Shown here piece after piece: positions 35,498-46,700 of a DNA stretch of 64,000 bases. The stretch lies in the NCBI GenBank assembly GCA_010015805.1, contig ML978127.1:1798001-1862000 (forward strand), written 5' to 3'. The stretch is from Rhizodiscina lignyota. Its lineage: Eukaryota; Ascomycota; Dothideomycetes; Aulographales; Rhizodiscinaceae. How positions within the stretch are numbered: position 1 is the first letter of the stretch; the number at the start of each line of letters is the position of its first letter. A model generated the notes under the pieces. It ran no database searches. It was not told the DNA's origin and saw only the letters and a program-made list of their open reading frames with translations. The position numbers were made by a program, and so were the translations under genes.

Positions 35498-37207
35498 CTT
35501 CGGCGGTCACTACAGCTCGTGGGATGTCGAAAGAAATATGCAGAGGAGCTTGTTCAAGCTCGGGAGAGTCGGGGGTGGTTTATAGGTTTGCCAATAGATG
35601 CGAGTTCGTGAAGTTGTTTCTCGAGGATCATAGAGTGCGATTGAGGGATGAAGTGACGACGCGGCAAATGCCGTTGCCAAGCATCTCAGGCTTGAAGACA
35701 ACCCTCAGTGTCCTTCTTCCCGAGGAGACATGCTACGTTCCAAAGCCCGTATTCACTCCCAAGGCTATTCTTCACATTTTGCAGGACTACGTTTGAAAGC
35801 TTGATTATATATGCTCACTCTCTTCCTCGAAAAGAGAGATAGCACCTCTCAAGCTGTACAAACCTTGCTCATTTTCATTGTTCTTTGAGCGGTATGCCAG
35901 GTCCGAATGCCCAACACATGTCGGAGAGACCGTTCTTCACGAAAGCGCCGACTGCTTTGAATGCCCATATAGTGTACGCCTTCGTTCTTCTAAGGGAGAA
36001 ATACCGTACTCGGAAGCCTGTAATCTATTTCAGAATTTGCTCTTCCGCCAGAAGCACGCCGTATTCAAAAGCCTGCAATCTATTTTAGAATAGGTTCTTC
36101 CGATAGAAGCACGGCATGTCCGAAAACTCGACGTCTATTTTAGCATTCGCTCTTTGGCTTGATGGGCGGCATGACTGAAAGCTTGCAGTTTGTATTAGTA
36201 TTCGCTCTTTCGATAGAATATGACGGTATGTTTAGAAGCTAGTAATCTCTATTTGGACTGACTCTTCCGAGAAAAGCACGGCATGCTTACAAGTATATCC
36301 TATTTCAAAAACCCCTCTTCCGGCAAAAAGGTAGCACTTCCGAAGGCCTTTAATCTATATCTGAAACTGTTCTTCTGCACAAACGGGACCGCTTCTGCAG
36401 GCTTTTATATGTATCCTATTGCTAATTCTTCTTGTAAAAGACGCCGTGCCCGAACGCTCGTAATCTATCTCATAAACCCTTCTTCCGTGCAAAAGCCATA
36501 GTCGCTGGAGGCTTCTGTATCTGCCTCGGTGATTGTTCTTCTTACAACGGACGACATTCCAGAAAGCCCATATCTATTTAAGAATCCATTCTCCCGCATA
36601 ATGAACGCTGTCGATCGAGGCATGAGTGTCTTACTTTGTATCTCTCTTTCTCACGAAGGGCGGCATGCCTAAATGCTCGTATCTAATCAATGATTTATTC
36701 TTCTGTGAAATAGGTATCATCATTGGAGGCTTGAATAGCTGTGTTGTCATTCGTAGTCAAAGAGAATGCACAGCTCCAACAAGGTAGATAGTCTATCTTA
36801 GAATTCGCTCTTCCACTAGAAAGGCGGCATGTTCGAAAGCTAGCAATGTATTTTAGATACCCTCATTCCGAAAAGAGAACACCATCGTCAGAGGCTTGTA
36901 TACCTATGCTATTATCCGTGGTCAAGAAGAGTGTACAGTTCCAACGTGTACGCATTGTATCGGCTGGGACAGGCTGGTCGTCCTGCAAGTCCGCTTTTCG
37001 GAGGCGCATATACGTAATTCATTCAGATTCTGTCACGGTTAAATGCGGCAAACATAAGGCATGCATGGGTCATCACTGTCATTTCATAAGCTGTACATGG
37101 CAAATTGAATTGAAATTTCCCCCTCATGGGGGATCATTGGTATTTAAGAAAAAGAAAACGCCAGCTAGCTACATTTGGAAATAATTGAAAGCGCTAACTT
37201 AGTTAAG
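35498..37207. other. region between the AGE2 start and the KAR5 stop
   Basis: 1.7 kb upstream of AGE2. The first about 200 bp should hold its promoter. The remainder is the 55-bp array. No coding frame is credible; the short ORFs at 35443-35796 and 36846-37184 follow the repeat, not codons. Confidence 0.5.
35710..37000. repeat. degenerate 55-bp tandem array (about 23 units)
   Basis: A unit starting G(C/T)TCTTCCG, continuing GAAGCACGGCATG, CCGAAAGC, TTGTAATCTA, TTTTAGAATT, repeats in register. Starts are seen at 35764, 35819, 35880, 35932, 35984, 36039, 36094, 36149, 36204, 36260, 36314, 36369, 36425, 36479, 36535, 36588, 36644, 36697, 36807 and 36861. Most steps are 52-56 bp, and the 110-bp step equals two units. 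Neighbouring units differ at many positions, so the array is old, yet the period is preserved. Confidence 0.85.
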
Positions 37208-38995
37208 TTAGACTTGAGGAGAGATCGGGCTAGCCTTGGAACGGCGATAGCCGACGACGGATGCGACTGCCACTATAACGACCACCGTGAAGGCGCTGAG
37301 AATCGCGTAGATATGCGGAAGGAGCGTCTCTGTGAGGAAGGCGCGCGGCAGCAAGGGCCAAAAAACGCGTATAATCCATGGCAAAGCTGTGTCACATTAG
37401 TTTCTATAAGAAGAATGTTGAGTAAGTTCTTACCGAATAGCTGGAAGAACGTATCTCGGGTCTTCTCCTCTAAGAACCACTTCGAGATGTAATGCATGAA
37501 CATGAGGGTTGACAGGAAAAACAGTTCCGAGCCGAATTCCCGCATGCTATTGAAAAGGTTCATAAAGTCAGAGATATTATTCTTGATCGACTCGACGTTC
37601 TCCCGGGCATGAGCACTCGTGTTGGCGAGAATAGTCATTTGCTGGGTCTCGTTCTTGATTTGTGCGATATGGAAGCTCGACATCTGGACAATGTGGTCGG
37701 TCATCTGGGATGCTGTTGCAAGACCGCCTCGAAGTTGATCCAGTTCCTCCATTGGCATTTTCTGCATCAATTTGGCGATCCGCTTCGCATGCTCGGTGAC
37801 GATCTGCATGTGATGCTTCTGATCCGCGGCGAGATCTTGCGACTCCGAAAGACGGGTGATGAAGGATAGGAATTGTGCATTGAGATTGTCCATATAAGTT
37901 CTGCCTTGAGTTACATCCTGATGAGACAATTAGCATGTTCCAAAGAGGGAATTGCCATGCACTTACACCCTGGAAGGCCTCAAGCGATGACACAGTCTTG
38001 CCCAGATCTCCATGAAGGCCAGCAACGTGGGCCTTGACTCTCTTGAACATCTCATTCACCTCGATGTCATAGTCACGAGTCTTGCGAAGAACCTCGTCTT
38101 GGAGTTTGATAAGCCACTTTTCGGCAGCAACTGCTGCTTCTTCTTGGCGCTTGATAGCATTATCACTGGCGGCGACGAGGTCTCCGGTGCTTTTCACCAT
38201 TGACTTGAAAGTGTGGATGAGCGTCTCTATTGAAACCGTCAGCTGCGTGCGCGGGGCATCGATGAGAAATCAGATACAGGTTCTGGGCAAAGCTTCACAT
38301 ACCTCTGTCAATTGCCTCGCGACTGGCATGGCAAACTACCATGGCATTCTGTCTGGCGTTGCTGTAGCTTGTCCAAGTCTGTGCCTTATCACTAAGGGCC
38401 GTGATGCAGCGTTGAACGTGTGTCAGACTGTAATGCGGGTAGCAAGTGCCATCGTTCGTCTGGCGGGGCTGAACCGAACCCTTGGTGGACTTGAACCAGT
38501 CGCTGTCCTTGCATGCTTCGATGGATGGAGTGAATCGGGCGCATTGCTTGGGGACTGATGCCTGTGCGGAATTCAACTCGCAAGCAGCAAGCTTGACTGC
38601 GTACTCGTTCCTTGTAGCGTCGAGCATCTTTTCGACATCCTTGGTCATTGTGGAATCGTAACCCTGGCCGAGAGAGTGGCACGAATCAATGAGATCGACA
38701 GTTGCGGCCTGGTGGCAGGACGGAGCTGAGCGGAGAGAGATAATGAGGGATTCAGCCTGGGCGAAGACCTCGGTGGGAGACTTCTGGTGAGTGCTAAGAA
38801 GATTGATGATTTCAGGAGTTGCTGCTTTGATGGTCATTGGTCCAGCTAGAAAGAATCATCGTTAGGTTACGAAAGACATCATGTTCGCAGAAGGCACAGC
38901 CAAATTCCACCTTACTAACCTTCCGGGAAGGACGAAACTCCATGGCAGAGCAGAGCTCCGATAAGAAAGAGCGCAGTCATAAGGATATGCGCCAT
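37208..38995 (-). CDS. KAR5: nuclear fusion protein KAR5/THT1
   Basis: KAR5/THT1 (GEX1/Brambleberry family) drives nuclear envelope fusion at karyogamy. Five exons, 38920-38995, 38303-38845, 37967-38226, 37434-37917 and 37208-37386, with introns of 74, 76, 49 and 47 nt, give 513 residues. It begins with a signal peptide (MAHILMTALFLIGALLC). The lumenal cysteine-rich part includes APSCHQAA, DSCHSLGQGYDSTMTKDVE and QCARFTPSIEACKDSDW, typical of the family. Long coiled coils follow, then a hydrophobic segment (ELFFLSTLMFMHYISKW) and a last membrane helix (AFTVVVIVAVASVVGY) with a short basic tail. A minus-strand TATATAAA lies near 39264-39271, about 270 bp upstream. Divergent from the uL6m gene. 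Confidence 0.85.
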
Positions 38996-39558
38996 GATGG
39001 AAGAGATTCGTAGTTGCAGATGCTGGAGTATAAGGAGAAAGGAGGAAAGGGAACCGGAAGAGATATTGAAAAGGTCACGTGAACAGCCGATGGAACGCTC
39101 GTAGATGAAGGCCCTGATGTATGAGCGTAGATGATTGAGAGGATCAAGGTCAGTCAGTGGTGAGCTAGCGGCTTGTGGATTCCTCAGTCAGTCGTGGCCA
39201 TAAAGTTGGAGAGCGAAGAAGTTGTTTCCGCGTTGGAGCGCGATGAGGGGCGAAAGAGGTGCCTTTATATATTTGGGGTGAGAGACTCGAAGTTAGCTGC
39301 CTAAGGTGAGCTATGACGCATGCGAAAGTCAAATTGGCTCTGAGGTGAGTCAATTGGATGTGTTGCGCGAGTTTTTGCGCAAGTGAAGTGGAGGAAGTTA
39401 AGAGAGAAGAGCGTGCGGACGCGTGAAGTAGCGCGACCGGATGCCAAGGCTGCAGGGATCACTTTTTGAGGCTCAGAACTGCAGACGACGACCCTGGTTC
39501 GAGCAACTCAAAATCAACGACAATTCTGTGCATTTGAAGAAGCGCACTATTTCACATC
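38996..39558. promoter_or_regulatory. divergent KAR5/uL6m promoter region
   Basis: 563 bp between start codons. A TATA box for the KAR5 side sits at about 39264-39271. The side nearer uL6m has none that I can see. Confidence 0.45.
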
Positions 39559-40353
39559 ATGTTAAAGACCTCGTCTCGACGGGCAGTTGCTTCTATCGCT
39601 TCACTGTCTGATACCTACTCAATTCCGCTCTTCCTCTTGCCGTCCTTCCACCCTTCGAGACAGCGAACATTCTCGTCCTCCTCACAATGCAAGTCGAAGA
39701 TAGGGTCTGCGCCTTTGTCAATACCTGCAGAAGTTACATTCACTATCATGCCACCTCCGCCGAGTGCAAAGCAAGTGCAAGGCCGTGGGATGTCCACAGT
39801 GCACATCAAAGGCCCGCTAGGTAACTCACTTCACGTTCATTCCAAACTTGAGAACTAATAAGATTGAATAGGAGAGCTTCACTATGACATTCCGCCCTAC
39901 ATCACGATCGACCAATCAACAAACAAGCCAACTCTAGGCATCCAAGACGCGAAAGTGAGACATCAGCGTGAGATGTGGGGCACTGTTCGGGCATACCTTC
40001 AAAACCACATCTTAGGAGTATCTGAAGGCCACACCGCAATCCTGCGTCTAGTCGGAGTCGGTTACCGTGCAACGATTGAATCGACTGCGACAACGAAGGA
40101 AGCAGAATATCCTGGCCAGCAGTTTGTGAATCTGAAAGTTGGATATTCACACCCAATTGAGCTCGGGGTACCAATGGGAGTGAAAGCAAGTACGCCTCAA
40201 CCGACTCGAATACTCCTCGAAGGGCCAGAAAAGGAGGTAGTGATGCAATTTGCCGCCATCATAAGGAAGTGGCGGGTGCCTGAACCATACAAGGGCAAGG
40301 GCATATTCGTGAACGGTGAAACAATCAGGCTGAAGTCCAAGAAGATCAAATAA
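39559..40353 (+). CDS. MRPL6: mitochondrial ribosomal protein uL6m
   Basis: Large-subunit protein of the mitoribosome. Two exons, 39559-39820 and 39872-40353, with a 51-nt intron, give 247 residues. The first 40 residues are rich in S, R and hydrophobics without acids until late, as in a matrix presequence. The bacterial L6 fold follows, with VHIKGPLGELHYDIPPYI, LRLVGVGYRATIE, LKVGYSHPIELGVP, the last-helix motif AAIIRKWRVPEPYKGKGI and a lysine-rich end (LKSKKIK). The start ATG at 39559 gives the presequence and fits other fungi. Confidence 0.93.
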
Positions 40354-40437
40354 GCGCCGAGGTTTAAACTTTTCACATGTTCTTGTCTATATCTATCTTG
40401 ATACCCAGCGAAACCGGGCAGATGACTCAATGTAAAC

Positions 40438-41694
40438 CTACTTTGAGGACAGAACTTGTTTCACCGCCTCTAAAATCTTTCCATGCACTGCCTTAGGGGC
40501 TGCAACCACACCTTTGTTGGCCTTTAATGTCCGACCAAGAGTGAAGTCCAGCCTCTTCCCAGTGACATCTGTAACCTCTCCTCCAGCTTCACGTACGATC
40601 AGATCACCAGCCGCGTGATCCCAAATCTTCTCTTCATAATCCGCACGCACCGGTAGTCTGAGATATAGATCTCCAGCTCCTCTCGCGATGCTTCCATATT
40701 TGGCTTGACTGTCCATTCGTACGCTTGGTTTCGTGATGCCTAAGAGTTTTGCGATTGCTGCCTGATCGCTATGTGAAGAGTGGCCTGACTCAACACTTTC
40801 ACAGAATGTCGCTTGAGTGATGTCTTCAATCGGTTTCATGTGAATTGGAGCCTCTTTTGAGAGAGCGCCTCTGCTCAAAGCTCCTGATGTTGCACCTTCG
40901 CCCAGCACCGCAGAGAAAATCACCCCCTTACCCTCCGCATCAGTTTGATTTTCTCCGGCGTGGGCATCTAGCGGCGCCGAATCATCTACTGGGAGGTTGG
41001 GGCATCCCAACACGCCGACCTTGACGTCACCATCGACCATCAGTGCTAGACACACCGCATATTGCCCTCCTCTCAGAAAGCCTTTCGTCCCATCAATCGG
41101 ATCAATTGCCCAGATGCGGCCTTTTGCACCTCCAGGACTCTTTCCCATATCAATCGCATCCAACATCTCTTGCTCGCTTTGTATTGGGCCTCCAAGCTCT
41201 TGCTCCGCTGACTCATCTTCCAACATCGTTGCTTGCACATAGCTCCATATCCGCTCGCTCAATGGTTTGTTTGCTATAAGCTCTGCTGCCTCTTCTTCAG
41301 CCACAATCTCATCATCGGGGAAGTGGTGCCTTAGAGCCGATATAATGAGAGCTTGTGCCCCGAAATCTCCCACCGTCACCGGGGAGTGGTCCTCTTTCGA
41401 GACTGTGCCTTTAGCGGTTGTGTGGAAGACGGATTTGGTGAGAAGAGTTGCACGCTGAACTGCCAATTGAGCTATTCTTAGCTCTTTTGCGTATGGCATG
41501 GCCGAATCTGCGAGCTTCGCAGTGGAGCTTGAGGAACGGAAGAGGCGTGGGACTTGAAGGTGGGATGAGATGAGAGAGAGGCGGGAGGAGAAGGTCGCAA
41601 GAAGACCGCTGAGAGCCAGGACGACAATTGAGAAGATGAAGTACTTGCTAGAGAGCAATGGGCTAGTAGGCTTCTTGCCAGAGTTATTTTTCAT
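40438..41694 (-). CDS. HAL2: 3'(2'),5'-bisphosphate nucleotidase HAL2/MET22 with N-terminal membrane segment
   Basis: Hydrolyses PAP (3'-phosphoadenosine 5'-phosphate) to AMP in sulfate assimilation; the family is inhibited by Li+ and Na+. It is a 418-residue protein with no intron from the first ATG. The inositol-phosphatase fold is complete: metal ligands EEEAAE, motif WAIDPIDGTKGF and the C-terminal WDHAAGDLIVREAGG. In other fungi the protein starts at the equivalent of M66 (MPYAKELRIAQLAV, base 41499). Here the frame is open upstream and begins with a K-rich stretch, then an 18-residue membrane helix (YFIFSIVVLALSGLLATF). Either the protein is membrane-anchored, or M66 is used and the upstream part is leader. 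The RSM1 start is 194 bp away on the other strand. Confidence 0.93.
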   Translation of the reverse strand: MKNNSGKKPTSPLLSSKYFIFSIVVLALSGLLATFSSRLSLISSHLQVPRLFRSSSSTAKLADSAMPYAKELRIAQLAVQRATLLTKSVFHTTAKGTVSKEDHSPVTVGDFGAQALIISALRHHFPDDEIVAEEEAAELIANKPLSERIWSYVQATMLEDESAEQELGGPIQSEQEMLDAIDMGKSPGGAKGRIWAIDPIDGTKGFLRGGQYAVCLALMVDGDVKVGVLGCPNLPVDDSAPLDAHAGENQTDAEGKGVIFSAVLGEGATSGALSRGALSKEAPIHMKPIEDITQATFCESVESGHSSHSDQAAIAKLLGITKPSVRMDSQAKYGSIARGAGDLYLRLPVRADYEEKIWDHAAGDLIVREAGGEVTDVTGKRLDFTLGRTLKANKGVVAAPKAVHGKILEAVKQVLSSK

Positions 41695-41888
41695 GGCAAC
41701 AGTCGAATTCGACAGATGCCGAGTCTGACCTTTGCATCTTTGTGACGTGCTTGTGGCGGACCGAGCCGCGCGCGAGTCATGCAACACAGCTCACAAAGCA
41801 GTGTTGAATCTTCTCTCACTGCGGAGAAAAACAGTTTCGACCTTTTCAACTTCCTCGTACTCTGTACATAGCTGACCTAAACCGCAAA

Positions 41889-43421
41889 ATGGCTCCAGCA
41901 CTTCAGACCTCGAAAAGGAAATTCTACAAACTTCTAGATGGGTTGAATACATCACAGTCCAGCCTTTCAACGCGGCAAACAAACAAAGCTGGCGCTTCGA
42001 CAACGACCTTGAACGCCAGGCCCGACGAACCAGCCGCGAAACGCTCACGTCTGTCTCTTGACAGTACTCAGAGTCAGACCCAAGATACTCGCCCGAGTAG
42101 CGTTCGCATCGTTGGCCCTTCAACATCGGCGTTCGCGAAAGCCTCTACGAGGCCGTCAACATCAGCCACCAACTCGAAGACTCCCCCACGGCCCACTCCA
42201 AATTACCAGCCGTTCTCACAACCGGCCTTTCTAGACCGCTTGAAGACATTCTCAGACGTGAAACTCTGGACATACAAGCCGAGCGAGATATCTGAACTCC
42301 ATTGGGCGAAGAGAGGATGGGTATGTGACAGTAAAGAAGTTGACGTGGTGGCTTGCAAAGGCGGCTGCGAGGCGAGAGTGGTCGTCAGGCTGCGGAGAGG
42401 TAGGGAGAGGGCCGAAGCATTTGAACGTTTGAATAACGGAGGGAATTCAGATGACGCCTCGAAAGAGATCGCGACCGACAAAGACGTGGCAGACGGGGAG
42501 GGGCTGGAGATAGACTGGATGGATGAGGCTGATAACCCCCTTGTTGCAAGATACAAAGATCTCATCATAGAAGGACACCATGAGGGTTGCCTCTGGAAGA
42601 AAGCAGGCTGCAAAGACGACATCTATCGCATTCGCATGGCCGACGCGTCGACGTGGCAAACCGAACTTACTGAGCGATATAGTTCTTTGGTCGCGATCGG
42701 GCCTGCTCTTCCCGAGATGCTCAAGTTCCCTGATGCTGATGCTGAAACTGGAGATGAGCAGCGCACGATAAAATTCACAATTGATAATCTCCGGTCCAGT
42801 CTATTCAGCATCATGTCTATGGCACAAGTGCCTGCAGTCACAAGACACGACACAGCCTCGAGTGATTCAGGAACGATCCTCTCAGAGAAAGACTTGGATC
42901 TTACGGCCGTATCACTCTCTCTGTTCGGTTGGCAAGGGACTTCGCCTCATAAAATTCACCTTGCCACGTGCTCTCGTTGCTTTCAGCGCATAGGCTTATG
43001 GCTCTACACATCGAACCCATCGAATAAAGCTCTGCCTGCCAGCCAGAGCGGGATCGCAGATGACAATATCATGCGGTTCGACCTCGTTGGCTTGCATCGT
43101 GATCACTGTCCCTGGATCAATGGTGAGACTCAGGCCGGGCTTGGCCAATTTGCTGGGCTGCCGGCGTGGGAGATTCTCGTTCAATTGATCAAGGGATCAA
43201 GTCTCAGACGTACGAATGTGGAGGCTGGGCAGAGCGAAGAGGTCGAAGTCATGGACGAAGGAGATACTGGGAGCATGGAGCGCTCACGCGAGGAAGTTGA
43301 AGCAGAAGATCGGGCCAGAGACTCCAAATTTGCGAGATTGAAAAGAGCGTTCACCATCAAGAAGGGCAACAAAGCTGAGAACCGGAAGAGCTGGAAGAGC
43401 GGGAAGAGTGTGAAGGGATGA
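41889..43421 (+). CDS. RSM1: RSM1/NIPA-type C3HC zinc-finger protein
   Basis: 510 residues, one exon. The family includes S. pombe Rsm1 (mRNA export) and human ZC3HC1/NIPA at the nuclear basket. The first C3HC module is visible as LHWAKRGWVCD, CKGGCEARVVVRL and HHEGCLWKKAGC. The second module is CSRCFQRIGLWLY with HRDHCPWING. A charged low-complexity insert separates the halves, and a KRK-type basic run ends the protein (nuclear localisation). The start at 41889 (ATGGCTCCAGC) lies 194 bp from the divergent HAL2 ATG at 41694, so the two share a short bidirectional promoter. The exact molecular role in this fungus is inferred from the family. Confidence 0.85.
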   Translation: MAPALQTSKRKFYKLLDGLNTSQSSLSTRQTNKAGASTTTLNARPDEPAAKRSRLSLDSTQSQTQDTRPSSVRIVGPSTSAFAKASTRPSTSATNSKTPPRPTPNYQPFSQPAFLDRLKTFSDVKLWTYKPSEISELHWAKRGWVCDSKEVDVVACKGGCEARVVVRLRRGRERAEAFERLNNGGNSDDASKEIATDKDVADGEGLEIDWMDEADNPLVARYKDLIIEGHHEGCLWKKAGCKDDIYRIRMADASTWQTELTERYSSLVAIGPALPEMLKFPDADAETGDEQRTIKFTIDNLRSSLFSIMSMAQVPAVTRHDTASSDSGTILSEKDLDLTAVSLSLFGWQGTSPHKIHLATCSRCFQRIGLWLYTSNPSNKALPASQSGIADDNIMRFDLVGLHRDHCPWINGETQAGLGQFAGLPAWEILVQLIKGSSLRRTNVEAGQSEEVEVMDEGDTGSMERSREEVEAEDRARDSKFARLKRAFTIKKGNKAENRKSWKSGKSVKG

Positions 43422-43752
43422 TATTTGGCTGGTCACTTAATCGGATTTATCTTTGCTTCTTTGCTTAAATACATCAATTTAATATCCAATGGCACTATTC
43501 ATACTCCAAAACGCGCTCATCTGTCGCGCTATCACATGATGTTCGGGTTAACTTCGGAGTATCGTCGGCATCCGGTCTCCCTGGGCAACGAGACGGTTCG
43601 ATGAACAGCGCTTTTGACATTTGAAAACGCGCCACCTTACAACGGCGTGGATAGTCTACCAAGCTCCTCTTACCCGACCCCTCTTGTCATTATAAACTAA
43701 GCAGAGGTACGTGTCGTCCCTGACAACTCCTGCAGTGTCATCAGCATCTAAT
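43422..43752. promoter_or_regulatory. RSM1 terminator / SNF2 gene promoter
   Basis: 331 bp. A TATAAA at about 43691-43696 lies about 60 bp before the ATG at 43753. Confidence 0.45.
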
Positions 43753-46700
43753 ATGTCTACAGGCAACAGCAGCCGCAGGCGTGCGAAAGCACAAACACCG
43801 AAGGATACGCGCAGCGTTGTTAACCTCTTTGCAAACTTGCGCGTCGAACCCGAAGAACGCCTTCAAGAAGGTACCGGGGAGCGTCTTTTTGGAGCAAGTG
43901 TCTTCGCCTCACCATCCAGTTTCGACTTCAAGCGAGCAGGCCACTCATTCCTATCATTGGGTGGCGATAGCACGCAACTAAAGGAGCAGAGCCCGCCTGT
44001 GGAGAACTTCTTTGATCATTCCAACGTATTTGGAGCGAAGAAGCCGTCTGTCGAGAGTTTCTTCGACCGCTCTTCTGTGTTCGGCTTGAAAGCTCCTCCA
44101 CGTGAAGGTGCTGAGAGCTTATCAAATTCCTCGACGCACAAATTGTTCAACACACCACCAGACTTCAATTTTGGTGGCGTGTCGACTAGCAGAGAAACTG
44201 CAAGCAGTTCGATTCAAGGGGATCTGCAAGAAGTTCAGAGCAGCCAACGTATCCCCGGGAAAGACCGCACAATCCAAGCTCGCTTTGCCAATTCATCTGA
44301 GAAGCCGCCGTGGCTGACAACTTCTCCACAACAGTCCAAGTCTAGGACACCGAGCATTCCGTTTTCAAGCCAAGGACCCGCAAGTACTACACCAGTGACG
44401 AGCGGACCTTGGCAGCCAAACGTCAACCTACAATTGGTGGCTTCTGCGCTGTCCGGCTTACCAAAGGAGGAGCGTGTAAATCTCAGAGACAACATAGTAG
44501 GTACTAGCCTGAGAGACTCGGGTCCTTCACTTTTTAGCTCTTCTGAGATGGTGAAAGAACGAGAGCCTCTGCGACCTACACAACCGTCGCAGCCATCACT
44601 CGATCAGGAAGGCACAGCGACCATGGAGAAATCAACTCTGCCAACGGGTGGTTCGACTTCTGCTCCGGAAGGTACCGACACAAAGACTGCAAGCTCGACA
44701 TCGGGACTTTCAAAGCGAGAGAAGATGATAGTGGATCTGACTGGCGGCAGTCCAGAATTTGGGAAGACCAGTCCTTTGCGCAATCCGCTACAGAAGCAAA
44801 AGCAGAAGAACTATGACCACCTCTTCAATATTCCCAAGCCAGGCCAGTCGAGGCCGGAACATCATAGGCCTCCCCCTCCTCGCCCAACTGCCTCTTCTGG
44901 CCTTCTTAATCACACTGTACATACTTTCAGAGTGCCATCCGGCGGCTATCGGAATCCTCTTGATCCTAATGCCTTCGCTGCTCCCCCATCGTCAAGTCAC
45001 GCTGCTCCTCAAACAGCGTCACAAACACGACCGATGTACTCATCCATGCAGCCACCCTCTGGATTCGCTTCGCTCGATCCATACCGCGCTCCTCCTCGAC
45101 CGACAGTCGATTTGACTAAGAATGATGATGACGATGATCAATTCGATCCTAATGCCGCGCTTCGTAATCTGGCATTTGGCGAGAGCGACCCCTACATGTA
45201 TGTTGACGTTGAGAACGCCAACAAAAATATGAAAGCGCTTCTGGAGGGTGCATTCGAGGATGAAGAAGACAAGCCTAAGTTGAGACTGCGCAAGCGTAAG
45301 CAGCCTGAGGTTAAGGAAGATAGTGGAGCTAAGGGACTTGCAAGCAAGCTTGCAGCACTCGATGTTAAAGACCAAGAAAAAAAGGGTGACAAGGAGGATG
45401 AAGAAGAAGCAGATGACGGCACTATTGATGGCATGAAAGTAAAGTTGTTGCCGCATCAAGTCGACGGTCTGGCATGGATGACAGACAAAGAGATTGGAAA
45501 GAGGAAGAAAAATGGCGTGTTGCCCAAAGGTGGCATCCTTGCAGATGATGTATGTTTTCCTCGCATTCTGCATTTCACACTTTGACTGACTCCTCACAGA
45601 TGGGTCTCGGCAAAACCATCCAGGCTGTTGCGCTAATGCTGACGAACCCTCGTCCCGAAGACGAAGAACTGGAAGCGGACCCAAAGCTGAAGATCTCCAG
45701 AAAGACAGGCAAAGGAACGCTCGTCGTTGCGCCTCTTGCGCTTATTAGGCAATGGGAAAGCGAAATCAAGACCAAGGTATCCTCATCACAGAACCTCCGT
45801 GTCCTTGTCCACCACGGGCAGTCTCGCACCAAACGCGCCGATGATCTCAAGAAATATGACGTGGTCATTACCACCTATCAAATCCTCGCCTCGGAACATG
45901 CTGGCAGTTCTGATAGCGACGGCGGCCCTACGCTTGGTTGTTTTGGTGTGCACTGGTATCGAATCATTCTTGATGAAGCTCATACAGTCAAGAACCGAAA
46001 TGCGAAGAGTACACAAGCCTGCTACGCATTGCACAGCCATTACCGTTGGTGTCTCACCGGAACTCCCATGCAGAACAACTTGGACGAGCTGCAAAGCTTG
46101 ATAAGATTCCTTCGGATCAAACCATACTGCGAGATGGGCCCTTGGAAAGAGCAGATCACAGTACCAATGAAGAATGGACGTGGCGGCCTTGCGATGAAGC
46201 GCCTACAATTTTTCCTCAAAGCTTGCATGAAGAGACGTACGAAAGATATTCTCAAGCAGGAAGGCGCTCTTAACCCTGGTGGGAAGCCAAAGGAAGGCGC
46301 CGATCAAGCAACAAGTACAGGATTCAAGATCGTGAACAGGAAGGTGGAAAACGTCGTTGCCGAGTTCAACGACCGAGAGCGCAGATTCTACGACAGCCTC
46401 TCCGCTCGTGCGCAGCACAGCCTCGAGGATATGATCAACAAGGAGAAAATGGATAACATCGGTGCTTTGGTCTTGCTGCTTCGTCTTCGACAAGCGTGTA
46501 ACCATCCAAAGCTCATCACAGCAAGCAAGAAAAAGGATAAGGATGCGCTTGAAGGTCAGACATCTGGCGCGAACAGTGGCTCACAGACTCCACGGGGAGC
46601 ACGCAATGTTGATGAAGAGGTGGATGACATTGCAGATATGCTTGGAGGGTTGAGCGTGGCAAACAAAAAGTGTGACAGTTGTGGTACACCTTTGGAGCCA

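Noticed and set aside
35443-37184. several ORFs of 60-117 codons
   Set aside because: They run through the 55-bp array, whose period is not a multiple of three; there is no codon character.
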